In this document: piece by piece, positions 43,771-55,814 of the stretch | Layout: the number at the start of each line of letters is the position of its first letter | Position numbering within the stretch: position 1 is the stretch's first letter | NCBI GenBank assembly: GCA_948567375.1 | Contig: OX419757.1 | Span: 24,918,732-24,982,731, forward strand | Length of the DNA: 64,000 bases | Source: Lunularia cruciata | Lineage: Eukaryota; Streptophyta; Marchantiopsida; Lunulariales; Lunulariaceae | Direction of reading: 5' to 3' | Made by a program: the position numbers and the translations under genes | Notes under the pieces: model-generated | What the model saw: the letters and a program-made list of their open reading frames with translations, nothing else | Told to the model about the DNA's origin: nothing | Databases searched by the model: none

Positions 43771-45349
43771 TTGTTTCCTTCACGTCATATTTGCCTCAGA
43801 GTTTTTGATAATTGCTTGCAGTAGCACTTTTATTCGTGCCAAATTTTGCCTCTATTTGGTTCCTGTTGCGCACCTTGGTTTCATTCCGGGCTGAAATTTT
43901 GTTCAAGAACAAGTTGCCTTACCGGATTCGTCGTACCCCTCATTAAGCACTCTGTATGTGATTATCATCATGAACTAACCGTTGAAGAAGATATCCTTAC
44001 TTTCTTAACATCCTCTTTCTCACCCAGCACAAATATAGATCGATCTAAACCTCCCGAAAGAGAAACATTAGACTAGATTAGCTCAGATGCATCAAAGAAA
44101 CATATAACTATGATGCTTTGTAGTGTTGAGCGTCCCCTGACGGACCCACCACTATCCAGCCTTGTACACGTTTCTGAAGGGTTTTCCTTTTCCTCAAATA
44201 TACAGTTATACGCAGCAGGCGGTTCTGATGTGCGATTCACATGAGTTCCTATGTTCAGTTCTTATCAAGCTTAACCTATCTCTTCAAGTTTCGTTCAAGA
44301 ACTTGTGTCTATTTCCTACTCTAAGCTGCTTTTCTGCTTCCCATTTGTCATGTTGCCATCTATAAGTGGGCAGAACTTTCACTACAGCGCAAGTTCCTGT
44401 GGCTCACAATTTTTCAGAGCTCGAAGTCCTCAACCTGATATTTAGTTGTATACTGTTTTTGGGCTATTCGCCTCTCAAAAATTGTGCCCAGTCATGTATT
44501 GAGCTTGTAATAAGTTGCCTCGTCTCCTATCTGACCGTTTCGAGAACCCTTTTGCAGGCTATTCGACCCGACTCTGTCTAGATACTGACTTGGCACCATG
44601 GAAGGCTTGCCTTGGGCGTTTGTGAATTGTTATGAAGGGCATGGTGCAGCTGCAATTTGCTGCTTTATGTTGATCCAAAGCAGGAAGTCTAATCCCTGTC
44701 CCTTCGGCGAGTTACCAGTCACTCAGAAGCCCCGATCAGGATTGTCCGCCCAATGTTTTATATTGGTCTTGGGTGTTCAAAGTCACTATCTAGGATCTTC
44801 TCCTTTGCGGATGAAGTTCTCTACCCTCTGATCCCAGCTTCTGAAAGGCTCCCGGTAGTTGTCAAAAGTTAGGACCAAGATGTTACTGGAACAGTTTACA
44901 ATGGAAGTTTACTAAATGAATTTTTACAAAACCATTTCATTTGGTCAGGTCCTGTTGTATTACGAAGGCTTGCTGCATTCTGATGACTTAGAGTTGCCGT
45001 CAAGCTCTCCTTTATTGCGAATGGTACATATGTTTCATAGAAAATATGTAGACGATGCTTGAATGCCACAAGTGGTTGCCACAAATCTTCAAACAAATCT
45101 ACTTCAATGGTTGCTTGTATTCATTTCCACCACTGTTTCGAATGTATGCCAACCTACGTCAAAGCAAACTGAGGAAGCGGATCTCCACGCAAGTAACAAA
45201 AGTCTCCACGTCTCAGATGTAAATGGATTCCACTGGCCTATTAGATGCAGCTTCATCACCCAGAAACAATGCTCTCTTCTTTCACCCGTGTCATGCAAAT
45301 CTAAATATACATCGGTAGGTTTCTATTGCTCCCTGTACCATTGAAGGTC
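43771..45349. other. Non-coding region downstream of the Penelope-like array
   Basis: No gene supported. Short open frames (for example 44598-44831) have no recognisable domain. The part next to 45350 is the presumed 3' UTR of the minus-strand SMP-C2 gene. Confidence 0.5.
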
Positions 45350-47410
45350 TCACCCACGAAGCAAACTGACGGCGGTGTGGAACGACCCAACTTCTTCAGG
45401 TGCTCCCAAAACCTCCTCCAGTTTCTTCTCGCTTATCATTGCAGCTTCTTGCTCCTCTTTGGTGTATACATGGTACCTGAGTTCCACACTCAAAGTACCT
45501 GCTTTGCCTTTGGAATCGCGCTTCAATGAGTGGACTGGTAGTTGAAGTTCGGAGTCCTTATCGGGTTCCAGCTTCGCCAGCGGGTATGTCACAACTCCAA
45601 TAAGCTGATCATTTCCCTTGTTCTCATTCATAACTTGCATCACCAGACATTGTGACGCCTGGTCCTCTGCATCTAGAACAAATTCCTCGTTCCACTCAGG
45701 ATCATGAGTGTTCTCAATTGATTTGGTCCTGACCTTGTACTTCACCCGAATATACAGTAACACATACGGGTAGAGATTCACCAGGTTCTCACCCTTCAAA
45801 ATTGCCAATGATAGCTGGCCATGAAGCTTTTTCTGCAGACTGTCAACCTCGACAGTTGGTTTTGCAGCCCAAGTGGGAAGCACCACCAGGCGATTAGGCC
45901 AGTGCAGGGAGTCATAAATGCTGTTATCTATCAGCTCCTTCAGTCTGTTAAGTACCACAGGTTGAAGATGCTCAAGGACATCCTCATCAGGAGTGAGCTT
46001 GTATTGGATAAAAGGTTTGAGATTGTTGGGAGTGAAGAGAACGAGTATGGATACAAATGGTGCCTCTTCCGCAATGTATATATGCGTTCTGACTGTGACA
46101 ATTATTCTCAGCTTTTCCATTAGCACTCTGAGAATGCCATCAGAAGTTCCAACCCCCAAGGTAATCGTCTGTGCTTCTGTCTCCCATCGAAGACGCATGT
46201 CCATTACCATCTTGTTGTCTTTCAGGTCCCGGAGCTTCACTCCTCCGATCTGCGGAGCAGCTGTTCCTAAATCCAGGTCGTTCAGGTACAGCGCTTTGAG
46301 GTCTTCACCCCCAGGAATATATCTCTCCACCTTGTGGTCGACTTCATTCTCCCCAATCACTTGGAACACTTGCAATCGATAGTTCTCCATGAAGTCCTCA
46401 AGGAAGTCCCTCAGCTGTGGCCGGTGGTTTTCAACCACAGCTGTGAATGAAGGCCACACTTTTCTTACCATCTTATTAAGCCAATCCACTCTCTCCATAC
46501 CCTCAAACAACGCTCCAGGTGGTTTATCTTCTCCAAAGACTTTCTTCAGCTCTTCTTGAGGTGATGCATCCAGAACGTTTGCATCAGCAGTCAATTTTGA
46601 CCTCTGTTTCTGTCTTCTCACCATCATCCATGCCCAAATTTTGATCATTCCAAGTCCGTTCATTAACCCAAATAAGAACCCGGACACCATGCCCTCATTC
46701 TCGCTCATCACGAGAAAAAACCAAACCACGAAAACAAACGCACAGTATGATGAGAACAGAACTTTATGATTCGCTTCAGCGATTTTCTCAAGCAGGGGCT
46801 GCATGTCCCCAGCCACCTTCTCAGCTACTCCTCGCCCTTGCTCAATAACGGGAAAGATTTTACCCTTCACAGAGTCCAAAACTTCGTGCAATTTAAGATG
46901 CTTGTCGATGTGCCTCCACAGTTCCACCAACTGTGGTACCACATACGTATCAGTGGACTCCCACAAGGCTTCAACAGTAATAATTGCATAAGTTGTGACC
47001 TCCTCTGACGTTTTAACTATGAAATGCCCCAGGGCTGCGAGCTTTACAAATGTGTACTCAAACATCTCTCTCGAAATTACAGTGAGAGCTTCCAGTGTGA
47101 CCTCGAGAGATTCCACCATATCGTCCCACCAGTTGATGATCAATTCTCCAGTCGCTGCAGCTATACGGAAAATGAGAGTCACACAGTCCAAGATCAAGGC
47201 ATGAATATCAGCCCCCTTTTCGTCGATCAAGTTTCTCAGTGCCGCGATCGCCCAGATACTCAAAGAAATGCAGTTGGCTGTGAAGGCCAAAACAGCTGAT
47301 AAAAATGCCCATAGAGCTACTCCGAATTCCCAAAAAACTTCAGTCGCGAAAGCTCCCCATTCCAATACCCCCTCACACCAGCTCACAAATCCAGTGTGCA
47401 GCTTTCCCAT
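45350..47410 (-). CDS. Membrane-anchored SMP and C2 domain protein (plant synaptotagmin-like), intronless
   Basis: 686 residues. Residues ~20-60 are hydrophobic and ~60-215 helical. Two close membrane segments (about 218-235 and 243-265) could form an ER hairpin anchor. Residues ~302-515 form an SMP-type lipid-binding region (WLNKMVRKVWPSF, FMENYRLQVFQ, LRDLKDNKMVMDMRLRWE, LPTWA). A single C2 domain follows (~528-655: LSLAILKGENLVNLYPYVLLYIRV, DPEWNEEFVLDA). Such proteins tether the ER to the plasma membrane and move lipids. The Ca2+-binding Asp positions of the first C2 loop are absent (NLYPYV instead of xSDPYV) and the second loop is NENKGND, so Ca2+-independent binding is likely. No introns, unlike angiosperm SYTs; orthology to one SYT is unsure. 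Confidence 0.85.
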   Translation of the reverse strand: MGKLHTGFVSWCEGVLEWGAFATEVFWEFGVALWAFLSAVLAFTANCISLSIWAIAALRNLIDEKGADIHALILDCVTLIFRIAAATGELIINWWDDMVESLEVTLEALTVISREMFEYTFVKLAALGHFIVKTSEEVTTYAIITVEALWESTDTYVVPQLVELWRHIDKHLKLHEVLDSVKGKIFPVIEQGRGVAEKVAGDMQPLLEKIAEANHKVLFSSYCAFVFVVWFFLVMSENEGMVSGFLFGLMNGLGMIKIWAWMMVRRQKQRSKLTADANVLDASPQEELKKVFGEDKPPGALFEGMERVDWLNKMVRKVWPSFTAVVENHRPQLRDFLEDFMENYRLQVFQVIGENEVDHKVERYIPGGEDLKALYLNDLDLGTAAPQIGGVKLRDLKDNKMVMDMRLRWETEAQTITLGVGTSDGILRVLMEKLRIIVTVRTHIYIAEEAPFVSILVLFTPNNLKPFIQYKLTPDEDVLEHLQPVVLNRLKELIDNSIYDSLHWPNRLVVLPTWAAKPTVEVDSLQKKLHGQLSLAILKGENLVNLYPYVLLYIRVKYKVRTKSIENTHDPEWNEEFVLDAEDQASQCLVMQVMNENKGNDQLIGVVTYPLAKLEPDKDSELQLPVHSLKRDSKGKAGTLSVELRYHVYTKEEQEAAMISEKKLEEVLGAPEEVGSFHTAVSLLRG

Positions 47411-47725
47411 CGTCAGTTCCTCTCAGAGACGAGCAAATCAGAAAAATCAAAGCTTTCCACTGAGCACTCTGAGATCACAGCTCATCAGTCCCAAAACCTC
47501 TCTCGGAAATTCCCGTTTCAAAATCTCTTGTGAAGCTGGTCAGAGTTGGAAGCTTAAACTGCCGCCCCAGCTAGTAGGGTCATGAGAGTTGTAACTCTTA
47601 GCCTTCAGTCCTGCGATCAGTGCTATGAAAGGTAGCGCAACTTTGAAACACCCGGAAACGAAAAGCTTGAAAGCTCCGTCGAAATGTGCGAAGGAAGTTA
47701 AAGGATGGGTGCTAACTGCCAGATC

Positions 47726-47732
47726 TTATATA
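47726..47732 (-). promoter_or_regulatory. TATA-like box of the SMP-C2 gene
   Basis: TATATAA on the minus strand, about 316 bp before the ATG at 47410, implying a 5' UTR of about 280 bases. Confidence 0.4.
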
Positions 47733-49922
47733 TCGCCACCTAAATCTTCTCAGTAGACTTTCTCTCCAGTCTTCACTTTCCCAACTACTACTCCTGTCTC
47801 ACTCACTTGAGGTTCCACACAGTAAGCAAGAAAAGTCTTTGAGGGGCGAATCTCAAACTTTCGTATCTAGATGATTGTGAGGATGATGCTGGTGGTGTTC
47901 GGGAGAGATAGGGTCCGACCGACTCTTAGTCGTCCTTCTGAGCAGGTGAGTTCTTCGTCCTGTGAAGAGAGATGATAACGTGTCCCTCAATGACATCACC
48001 ATAGCTGCCTTCGAGCTCGCAACGACCTGCTCCATCAGCTCCCGTATGTAACACATTCAACTGCTCCGATGCAGCAGCTGCATGGGATTTCTAGTACATT
48101 TTGTCCAAAGGTTGGACCACCTGGCTTTCCTTTGACTTTCCGGCGACTTTCTCGGAATTTTACCATAGTTTCAGATATCTGATTTTGTGTCCATTTGTCT
48201 TCGGAAGGAGATGAAGGTAACTGAAATGTCGCTCCTGGATGGGACCACCCGATATCGTCATCGGTACGAGATCTGTGAAGTAGGAAAGAGATATGAGAAA
48301 TTTAAAAGTCCCAGAAAAATGGAAAGAGGCCATGTAATTACCACGACGACAAGATCATCGATCATCGCTGGTCCACAGTGATCACAGGCTCACGAGTTGA
48401 AGTAGAAACCGGTATTGTAGTTGTCTGCACTAGCGAACATTGACCAGCCTCTATGAAATACTTACAAAGACTAGCTAATGTTGAATGCCTGACGGGCTTT
48501 TACGTCAGGTTACTGGTAATGTGGTCCTTCGATTTTGAACAGAAAGTTAACTCTCTTGATCACATTATTGTGGACACACATCAATGTAAATATATGGTAT
48601 TCTCTGGGAGTGCTATATTACAAACAACTTCTTTCATGAACGAGAAAGCTTTCTTATTCTAATTTCTCGTTGCAATCTTTATGTATCCTAATCACTGGAA
48701 GACCTTATCAAGCCGTACAAGGATAAAACCTATCTGGTAAAATTGGGTAAGCCCAATAACATCGGAATGAGTTTATATATTCTTAATGTATTCAAGCGTC
48801 ACCTGACAGAATCCGGAAGAGAAAGAAAAAGACTCTGGTGGGACCCTTTGCCTCTCGTGTCTATCAAACCAGATAAGAAGAAACATTTCAAAGTTAAATC
48901 TGCGCAACTTTTCTGGTACGAGTCAAGTTTCCATGGCTGTGCGCGTTGTCTTCGGCCCAGTAATATTCTTCAGAGTTGGGGGTGGGCGTCTCTAACTGTC
49001 AGGTGCTTATCTTGGAGTGGCGGCGAATTTTGTACTGTGATTCCAAAAGAAGTTTGTTTGTTATGCTGATGTTTCAATTGTTTCAAACTAATTTGAAGCT
49101 TTATGTGGAGAGTACTTTAATTTCTACCTGTGTGCGCGAAATTTTAATGGCCCAGAAAGAGTTTGTTTGCTGCTAAGAACCGAGGCAATCACAAACGTCT
49201 GGTTGATGGTTGGTAAAACGGCCAATGTGCTAAAGTCGCATAATCATGTGCGTAAAGCTTGGTTGTGGCGACCATCTCACGTGTAACCTCCACTCATTCA
49301 ATACATATCTAGCGTATGATCCCATAACCTCCGAGACGGATCGGCTTAGTTTTCTCTTAGAGAAAAAGAATCGCTTACTTATCTACACATGTTTAGAGTT
49401 TAGAAGTCGTACAACTATTTTTGAATTATGACTACGATCCAAAATATGATCAGGCTGGTGACTCAAAAGGATTTGACAGCCTTGCCTTTGTGGGCAAACA
49501 TGGCTCAGTACCGTGGTAAGATATTTAAATCTTTGAATCATACACATGATTATTCTAGCCATTCATTAATCGTGAGTCTTTGATTATGATCTGTTACCAT
49601 CACTTTGCCGTAGGCGGAGTCGTATATATACTCTACATATAACCCGTTAAAAAAGTGCTGGCAATGTCAGAAAGTAACGTTCATAATTCATAAAACTTAC
49701 AAACGGTTTTGCTTAACCTTTTTGTAGCCTTCATCACTCCAACCAGATAACGCATTGTGTGTTCAACTTTGATACAGCAGTCCCTGGATAATGTACACGA
49801 CGCTCTATTGTAAAACCCTCAACCGACAACCCGTCCTTCCAAAGCCTGGGGGAGCTGCTCCTCTAGTTTTCAAGTGTTGGCGGTCTTCGCAAGCCTGGAC
49901 AGTATAGACGACACTAAAGGTT
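47733..49922. other. Intergenic region between the SMP-C2 gene and the EGY3 3' end
   Basis: No supported gene. A 67-codon minus-strand open frame at 47853-48056 has no recognisable domain. The last part is the EGY3 3' UTR. Confidence 0.5.
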
Positions 49923-52900
49923 CTACAATTCGTTTCTGAAGAAAGGAGGAGTGTACAACGGGCTTGGGAACGTACCAGCAGTGTTGGGAAGAAGCGTCAG
50001 GCAACAGATAAGTGCAAGAGCGAATGCCCAAACATAACGGTTCTGATCAATAGGGGTGATCTCATCTTGAGCAGGAAGTTCCTCTCCCCCACGGAAGAAC
50101 GTGACAAAGAACGCCCACAGTAGGCACAAAACACTTCCTGATAGTCCTCCAACTCCCAAAGCCAAGGAGGAAAAAAATGAAAGGACCTTGGCCTGTCTCC
50201 TTCCGAATAGTGCTTGCGTGATCCGTCCACCCTCCAGTTTTCCGCAAGGAAGCATATTCAAAGATGTAACTACCACACCTGCCAGTTATAAAGAATATGG
50301 CACATTAAAATCTGGTAGTAAGACCATGCTTTGAAAATATCTGTATGCACGAAGGAACGAGAATTACCGAGTAGTCCAGCGAAGGCGAGGGGGTCGACTG
50401 GCACTCCAACACCTGGCACGGCTTGGGGTAGAACATTGCCAAGCTCATCACTATATGGCCCGATGACGTACTGTACGAAAGAAAGGAGGGGGTTGTTGAA
50501 GAAAAACTGTGGACGGATAATTCTGCATCATACAGATCAACAAAAGTTTTGACTCAGAAACACTTTATGAAGAATGTCAATATTTCCTTTCTAATTTAAA
50601 TGACTTTGAGGAATACAAGGCCCTACAGGCTACAGATAAAAACATGGATAGGTAGCACTTACAAAGCATTATCACCGCCATTCAAGCTACCATCAATGGC
50701 GAAAGCTGTTAGAGCAAGTGCAATGGACGTAAGGTATGCACTGGTTATCCTGGCTGCCGGGATGTCGAAGAGTGCTTTCTTGCTCGGTAACAATGACTCG
50801 AAGTTGGTTTGGACACCTAAACATCCTGTCCAGGTCGAAGGGATCAGGAATGATGGACTGAGCTTCACTCCGTATTTTGAAGCTATTAATCTCGTGGAAA
50901 TCTGAATTCATCACAAAAGCTTCCATCAGACATTGTTAGTGAAAACCAAGGAACAACAAGGAACCTAGAAAAAATGACTAATGAGAGCAAAATTTCATTC
51001 GTAGAACCGGGGATCCACGGATCCACGCCTAACTAGGACAGAGCCGACGCAAACTGTCACAGAATCTATATTCACGTCCCTACAACAAATTGTAACCAAA
51101 GAAAGCTGGATCAGTTTGAGCATTTACTTCGGAGACGGTGAAAATTGAGATGAAGCCACCAAAGAGAGGTAAAACCCGAGATACATAATCATCGAAGGTT
51201 GCATATGCTGGCAAAAAGAACCCGCTCATGATGGCAACGGTGCCGAGTGTTGTGACTCCGAGTAAAATCGAGGCGATATACCCAGAAGGGGTGCTGAGAG
51301 TCTCGGCACTCAACTGCATATCTATTTCCACTTTCGGCTGGACAACGCATATCTGTAGGCATCGACAGTGACAGAATTTAGAAATTTGGCAAAACTACGC
51401 ATCTATAAGAGTAAATCCTAGTGGAAGTGCTCGATTTGACTGTTCCTCCATTTTAACACGAGCTTCAGTGTTTTGATATACCTGCTTGGTAAGACCAGGT
51501 TCCGGGCTTTCCTCCATAAACCAGAGATCCACCTCCCTCCCAGCTGCCTCCAAAATTTTCGACTCGAGCCTGGATTTAACCTCTTCCAATGGCCTTCTCA
51601 TATTTCCAATGAATATGGCTCCGTCTCCGAAGCGTCTCATATCGTTTGCGTAAAATGTGTCATATCCGAAGCAGCTTTTCACCTGGATACGTGGAAGGAA
51701 ATTCCGTCAAAGTTAGCATTGAGTAGGCCAGACTCAAGTCTCGAGTCAAAAGGCATTTCTAGCTCAAGACATCAAGATTGACTACTGTGCCAGGTGTTAG
51801 AGATTTATAAACAAAGGATCATTCCACACTAGTCTTGTTCCAGAGGATGATTACTATTAAGACATTTCTCCCTGACTTCGTTTTATTCCTAAAACAATAT
51901 CAGTCCTTAGGCTGCACGTTGATAAAAGGCTACCTAAAGGAGTAAAACAGTAAAAGGAGTAGAACAGTCGGCCACTATGCAATTTTAAAACATGTACTGA
52001 TACTTGTAACTAATGCTACGAGAGAACGAGTGCGCTTGGGATCTTACCTTCGCCAAATCCAAAGCTTTGAAAGTCTCTTGAGCCTTTAAAAGCCTTTCCT
52101 GCTCCCGACGGAGATTACTTTTTGTCAAATTCTTGAAGAAGTCGGTGAAAAAATTTCCCTGGTCTTGTAAACTCTCCAGTTCTTTAAGCCTCTGCTCAGT
52201 TCGGTTCGATTCCACTTTCAGCAATGTCTCTATAGATGGATTGGACAAGAACTTCTTCATATTTTCGTCCTTCTTCCAATCCACTTTCTCACTCGGATCC
52301 TCTTTCTGGGGAGTACCATCAACCTTCGTTTCTTCCTCCATCAAAGCACTCGATGATTTAGATGCACTCTTCTCCTCGTCCTCTTTGGCAGCAACAGTGA
52401 GTTGCCACATGTTTCTTCTCTTCAATTTTAAACTTGCTTGAGCATCGCCTCTCACCCTAGAGCCCCATATCTAAAATACCACACATATGTACGTCACAAC
52501 GAGTAGTTGCACTCTTGAAAATGTCTTTATTCAGCGTCAAAGCTGAAGATTACAATATAATGCAATTTTCAAGCGAGAGGAAGCTGCTGATGTTCTGCAG
52601 AGATTTGTCAGAAGAGATTAACGGGAAATGGATACCATCAACACAAATACAGTTACAAGTATTTTGTAAATTGGAGGAGATATTTGTTGATAACTGGTCT
52701 TGAGCATGAATCAAGGACACCAAAAAGTGTGCCTTCTGTTAGGGACACGAATTCTCGGGTGCATTCATTTCCACGTGATACCGACCTTCGACTGTAGACC
52801 AGCAAATGGTCTCCTCTGAGAGTGTAGGGATAAACCCGCCACGCCACAGGCATGCTGCTTCAACACATTAGAAGTGGTCGGACTTGCTGAGGTAGGAGTA

Positions 52901-52938
52901 AGTTCTGCAATCAAACGAATCGGAGATGCCAATGCCAT
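49923..52938 (-). CDS. EGY3: EGY3-type plastid S2P-like membrane pseudoprotease, 7 exons
   Basis: Exons on the minus strand: 52938-52786, 52470-52048, 51682-51482, 51352-51097, 50882-50663, 50522-50368, 50278-49923. Phases close, giving 587 residues. Exon 1 (MALASPIRLIAELTPTSASP...) looks like a transit peptide; its donor GTCGGT is weak, so this border is least sure. Exon 2 is a charged coiled-coil region. Then come CFGYDTFYANDMRRFGDG, GREVDLWFMEE, CVVQPKVEIDMQL, STWTGCLGV, SLNGGDNAL, VDPLAFAGLLG, LNMLPCGKLEGGRITQ and several membrane segments, all in the order of plant EGY3. The S2P zinc motif HExxH is absent where EGY1/2 have it, as known for EGY3, so no proteolysis is expected. EGY3 acts in chloroplast stress responses. 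Confidence 0.92.
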
Positions 52939-55812
52939 CCTGCTCAACGACTACCCACCAAGAAAACTGTCAAAACCTGAAAGTCTGTATATTGATGAGG
53001 AAAGTACCAAAAGCGAAAGCGGAGACGTTTAGTTCCGAAATTTCATGAGTCTTGAACAAACAGGCATCTCTCAGGTCAGCCTTTCACTTCATCTCACTGC
53101 TATGATGTGACGATGTCAATGTAAACTCTCTGTCTGACACTGCAATTTGAGGTGAAATATCACAATAATAACAGAGTTCACATCCCGAGCTCTCTATTGT
53201 CGTCTGCTAATGCTAATTCAACTTTATGGTAACTGTCCCTGAGAAGTAAATCCCGTGTTCACGTTCATAGTCCTGCTTTGCTCGCTATGTCCCGCCAACG
53301 AATATTAGATTTTAAGCTCATTCAAATTGAACTGTCTATGGCAACTATAATTGTCAAATGCCAATTGGTACTGTAATGTTGTTGACATTCTGGGCAAGAA
53401 CATCAGGACTCTGGATTGATTATACCATTACTGCAGTGAGTGTTTATGCTTTTAGAAGCCTCAGGTCTGGCATGCACTCTGTGATATGGTGGAAAGCTTT
53501 AAACATTACATTACCTATTGACTATCGGAATTAAGATTGTGAAACAGAAAAAGCGGATGACAGCAATAAAATTTAACCTCGCTACGTGAGGTTAAATTTA
53601 ACCTCAAAGGGAAACGCCAGCAGTACCTGAATCCTCCTCTTTGTGAATATAATGGTGAAGCACGTAGTGAAGGCAACTCCTTTTCCTCGAAGATTGAACC
53701 TTCCTCTCTTCACTCCAACGTCTACAGAGTCAAAACAGTCATGAACGATACAACGTTTCTAGTAATTTCAAGCCGTCTTGATTGAATGGAGAAAGGACTT
53801 CGAAATGTTCCGAATGTTCATTGCAGGTCGACTCCCTTCTGGAACGAGTAGAGCAGATGGTCCAACTAGTTCATAGACTTCATTTTCTAGTCCAGTGTGA
53901 TCTCTGAACGAGGCCCCATGCAAGCAAGCGCCCCCCATTACGGTTACTCCGGACGGGCTTCCAGTTGTCTGGCTCCACTTCTGCGCTTTCACCTTCAAGT
54001 CGCCAAGTGTTTCCTGAGGTTTGAAAGCGATAGCACTTGGGACGCTTGGGGCGGGAGTTCTGGGTCCCTCAAGCGCTTCGCTTGAGAGTCTATCTTCATG
54101 AGTGGGAACTTTAGAAACCTTACATGCTTACTAGGTCGGCTCACGAAATGAAATGTGAAGAGGAAGTTCTCTCCCATTTGCAATTCGTTCTCATAATCTA
54201 GGTTCATTTTCAGACCTGAATCAAGTAAATCAATCTAGACTAGGAGAACGAATTGCAAATGGGAGAGAACTTAATCTTGTTTTCTAGCATTGTTACAGAA
54301 CATATTTGTCCAGTTGTACTTTTTGCTGCAAACATCCGCTGCGAAAGTGAGGAAAACACGCCTACTCCGAACCCACAAAGAGTTGCTTGATTGAGTTCAA
54401 AGGAAGCAAGCCGCAGCATACAGTAGACACTGGGGTATCTTTATTCATACAATATTGTGAGGAGTGAAGCAAACAAACAACAGCCATGATTGTGACTAAT
54501 TGCTCATGAATAGTTCGATTAACGCTCTTGTTGAGCATGCTTTAATCTATTAAACAAAATAACATGAAAAGGCTGTTGAAACTCGACATAATTTTCCATT
54601 CAACTCTGGTGTTAATAGACATTTAGAAGCTGACGAGTTGATTCTTGTGGTGTTTCGAGATCCTTGTCCTCTTCGTGATGCAAACCTTTTCTTTGTACTG
54701 TGGATCAATCATCGTTTCAAAATACTTATTGCCTTAGAGGCCATTGGAATCCCGAGCACAAGCCCACAGGTCTCATTAACAAAATATATCTGAAATATCC
54801 CATTCTATCAATGAGTATAATGTTATCTCGCTTACCAGATCGTAAAACAATCATCAGACTAGGTAGCAGAATCAACTATCAACGATGTAAGCATGTCGAT
54901 GTTAGATGTGTAGATGGAAAGGACTTCCAGATCTGGTCGGGAGTGAGAAGGCCAGTAAACGAGCTTGCATGGAGGCGAGGTTGCAGCGGAGGTTAACCAA
55001 GTGTAAAGTATCGCGACCATGAGTAATTTGAATGGGCCGTGTGTCATGATGAACGTGGGCTTACCAGAACACGGTGCCAGCAAGTGCCGCGTCGTGATCG
55101 TTAGGTGGATGTTTCAGAGATGGCCAAGTATTATATTTTACGGCCGTTCCTGATATTGATATTTCTTTGAGAACAAGAATAAGAAATTTTATTAATATTA
55201 TAAATAATATGAATATTACATTTAAATGTTATCATATTGCTTAAATTTTTTATCTCAAACATTATAGGTATATTTGGTGAGTACGTAGATATTGTCAAGT
55301 TGTCTTGAGCTTTTCCTTTTGGCTGTGGCATGATGTACTTAACAATATCATCTTTTTGCTAAATTTCAATTATATCTTTTATGATGAATTTTATTATTAA
55401 AGAGGGTTATGTATAAACAGAGGATAGGATAGACACGTCAAACCTTTGAGAATAAAAGAATCAACTTGAGGATGAATTTTGTATTGGGCAATCTTTCCTA
55501 ATATGCTCTAATAAAAAGCTTATATAGGTAGTTAAACTTATCCATTATAGATTATATTAAAAAAATTTAACTAGTTTTAGTATTATTTTAGTACATTTCA
55601 TTTAAAAAAAATTTCAAAAGTGAAATTATTCACAGTTTGATATAGTATAAAATACTAATTTATTCGGTGTCTTCCGAACACAACGAAAAGAAAACATAAG
55701 ACTTCGAAACCCCGGCCCTAAGAGCCTGATTTTCATCCAACTTGCACGCTACATCACCCATAAATGTCATTAGGAACTTTGTCATTATATGCCATAATGA
55801 CAAAGCTCCTGT
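52939..55812. other. Gene-free region upstream of EGY3
   Basis: No gene recognised. It contains a short inverted repeat at 53569-53599 (AAATTTAACCTC, 7-nt loop, followed by a further AACCTC) and the large perfect hairpin at 54166-54270. From 55120 on the DNA becomes strongly AT-rich. Confidence 0.5.
54166..54270. repeat. Perfect 27-bp inverted repeat with ~51-nt loop
   Basis: Arm 54166-54192 (starts GTTCTCTCCCATTTGC, ends TTCGTTCTC) is the exact reverse complement of 54244-54270. No target duplication or transposon end is evident. The size would suit a small-RNA hairpin, but pairing stops abruptly at the arm ends. Confidence 0.8.
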
Positions 55813-55814
55813 TA

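Noticed and set aside
47853-48056. 67-codon minus-strand frame upstream of the SMP-C2 gene
   Set aside because: No recognisable family; it lies upstream of the presumed TATA box and has low-complexity His/Arg stretches.
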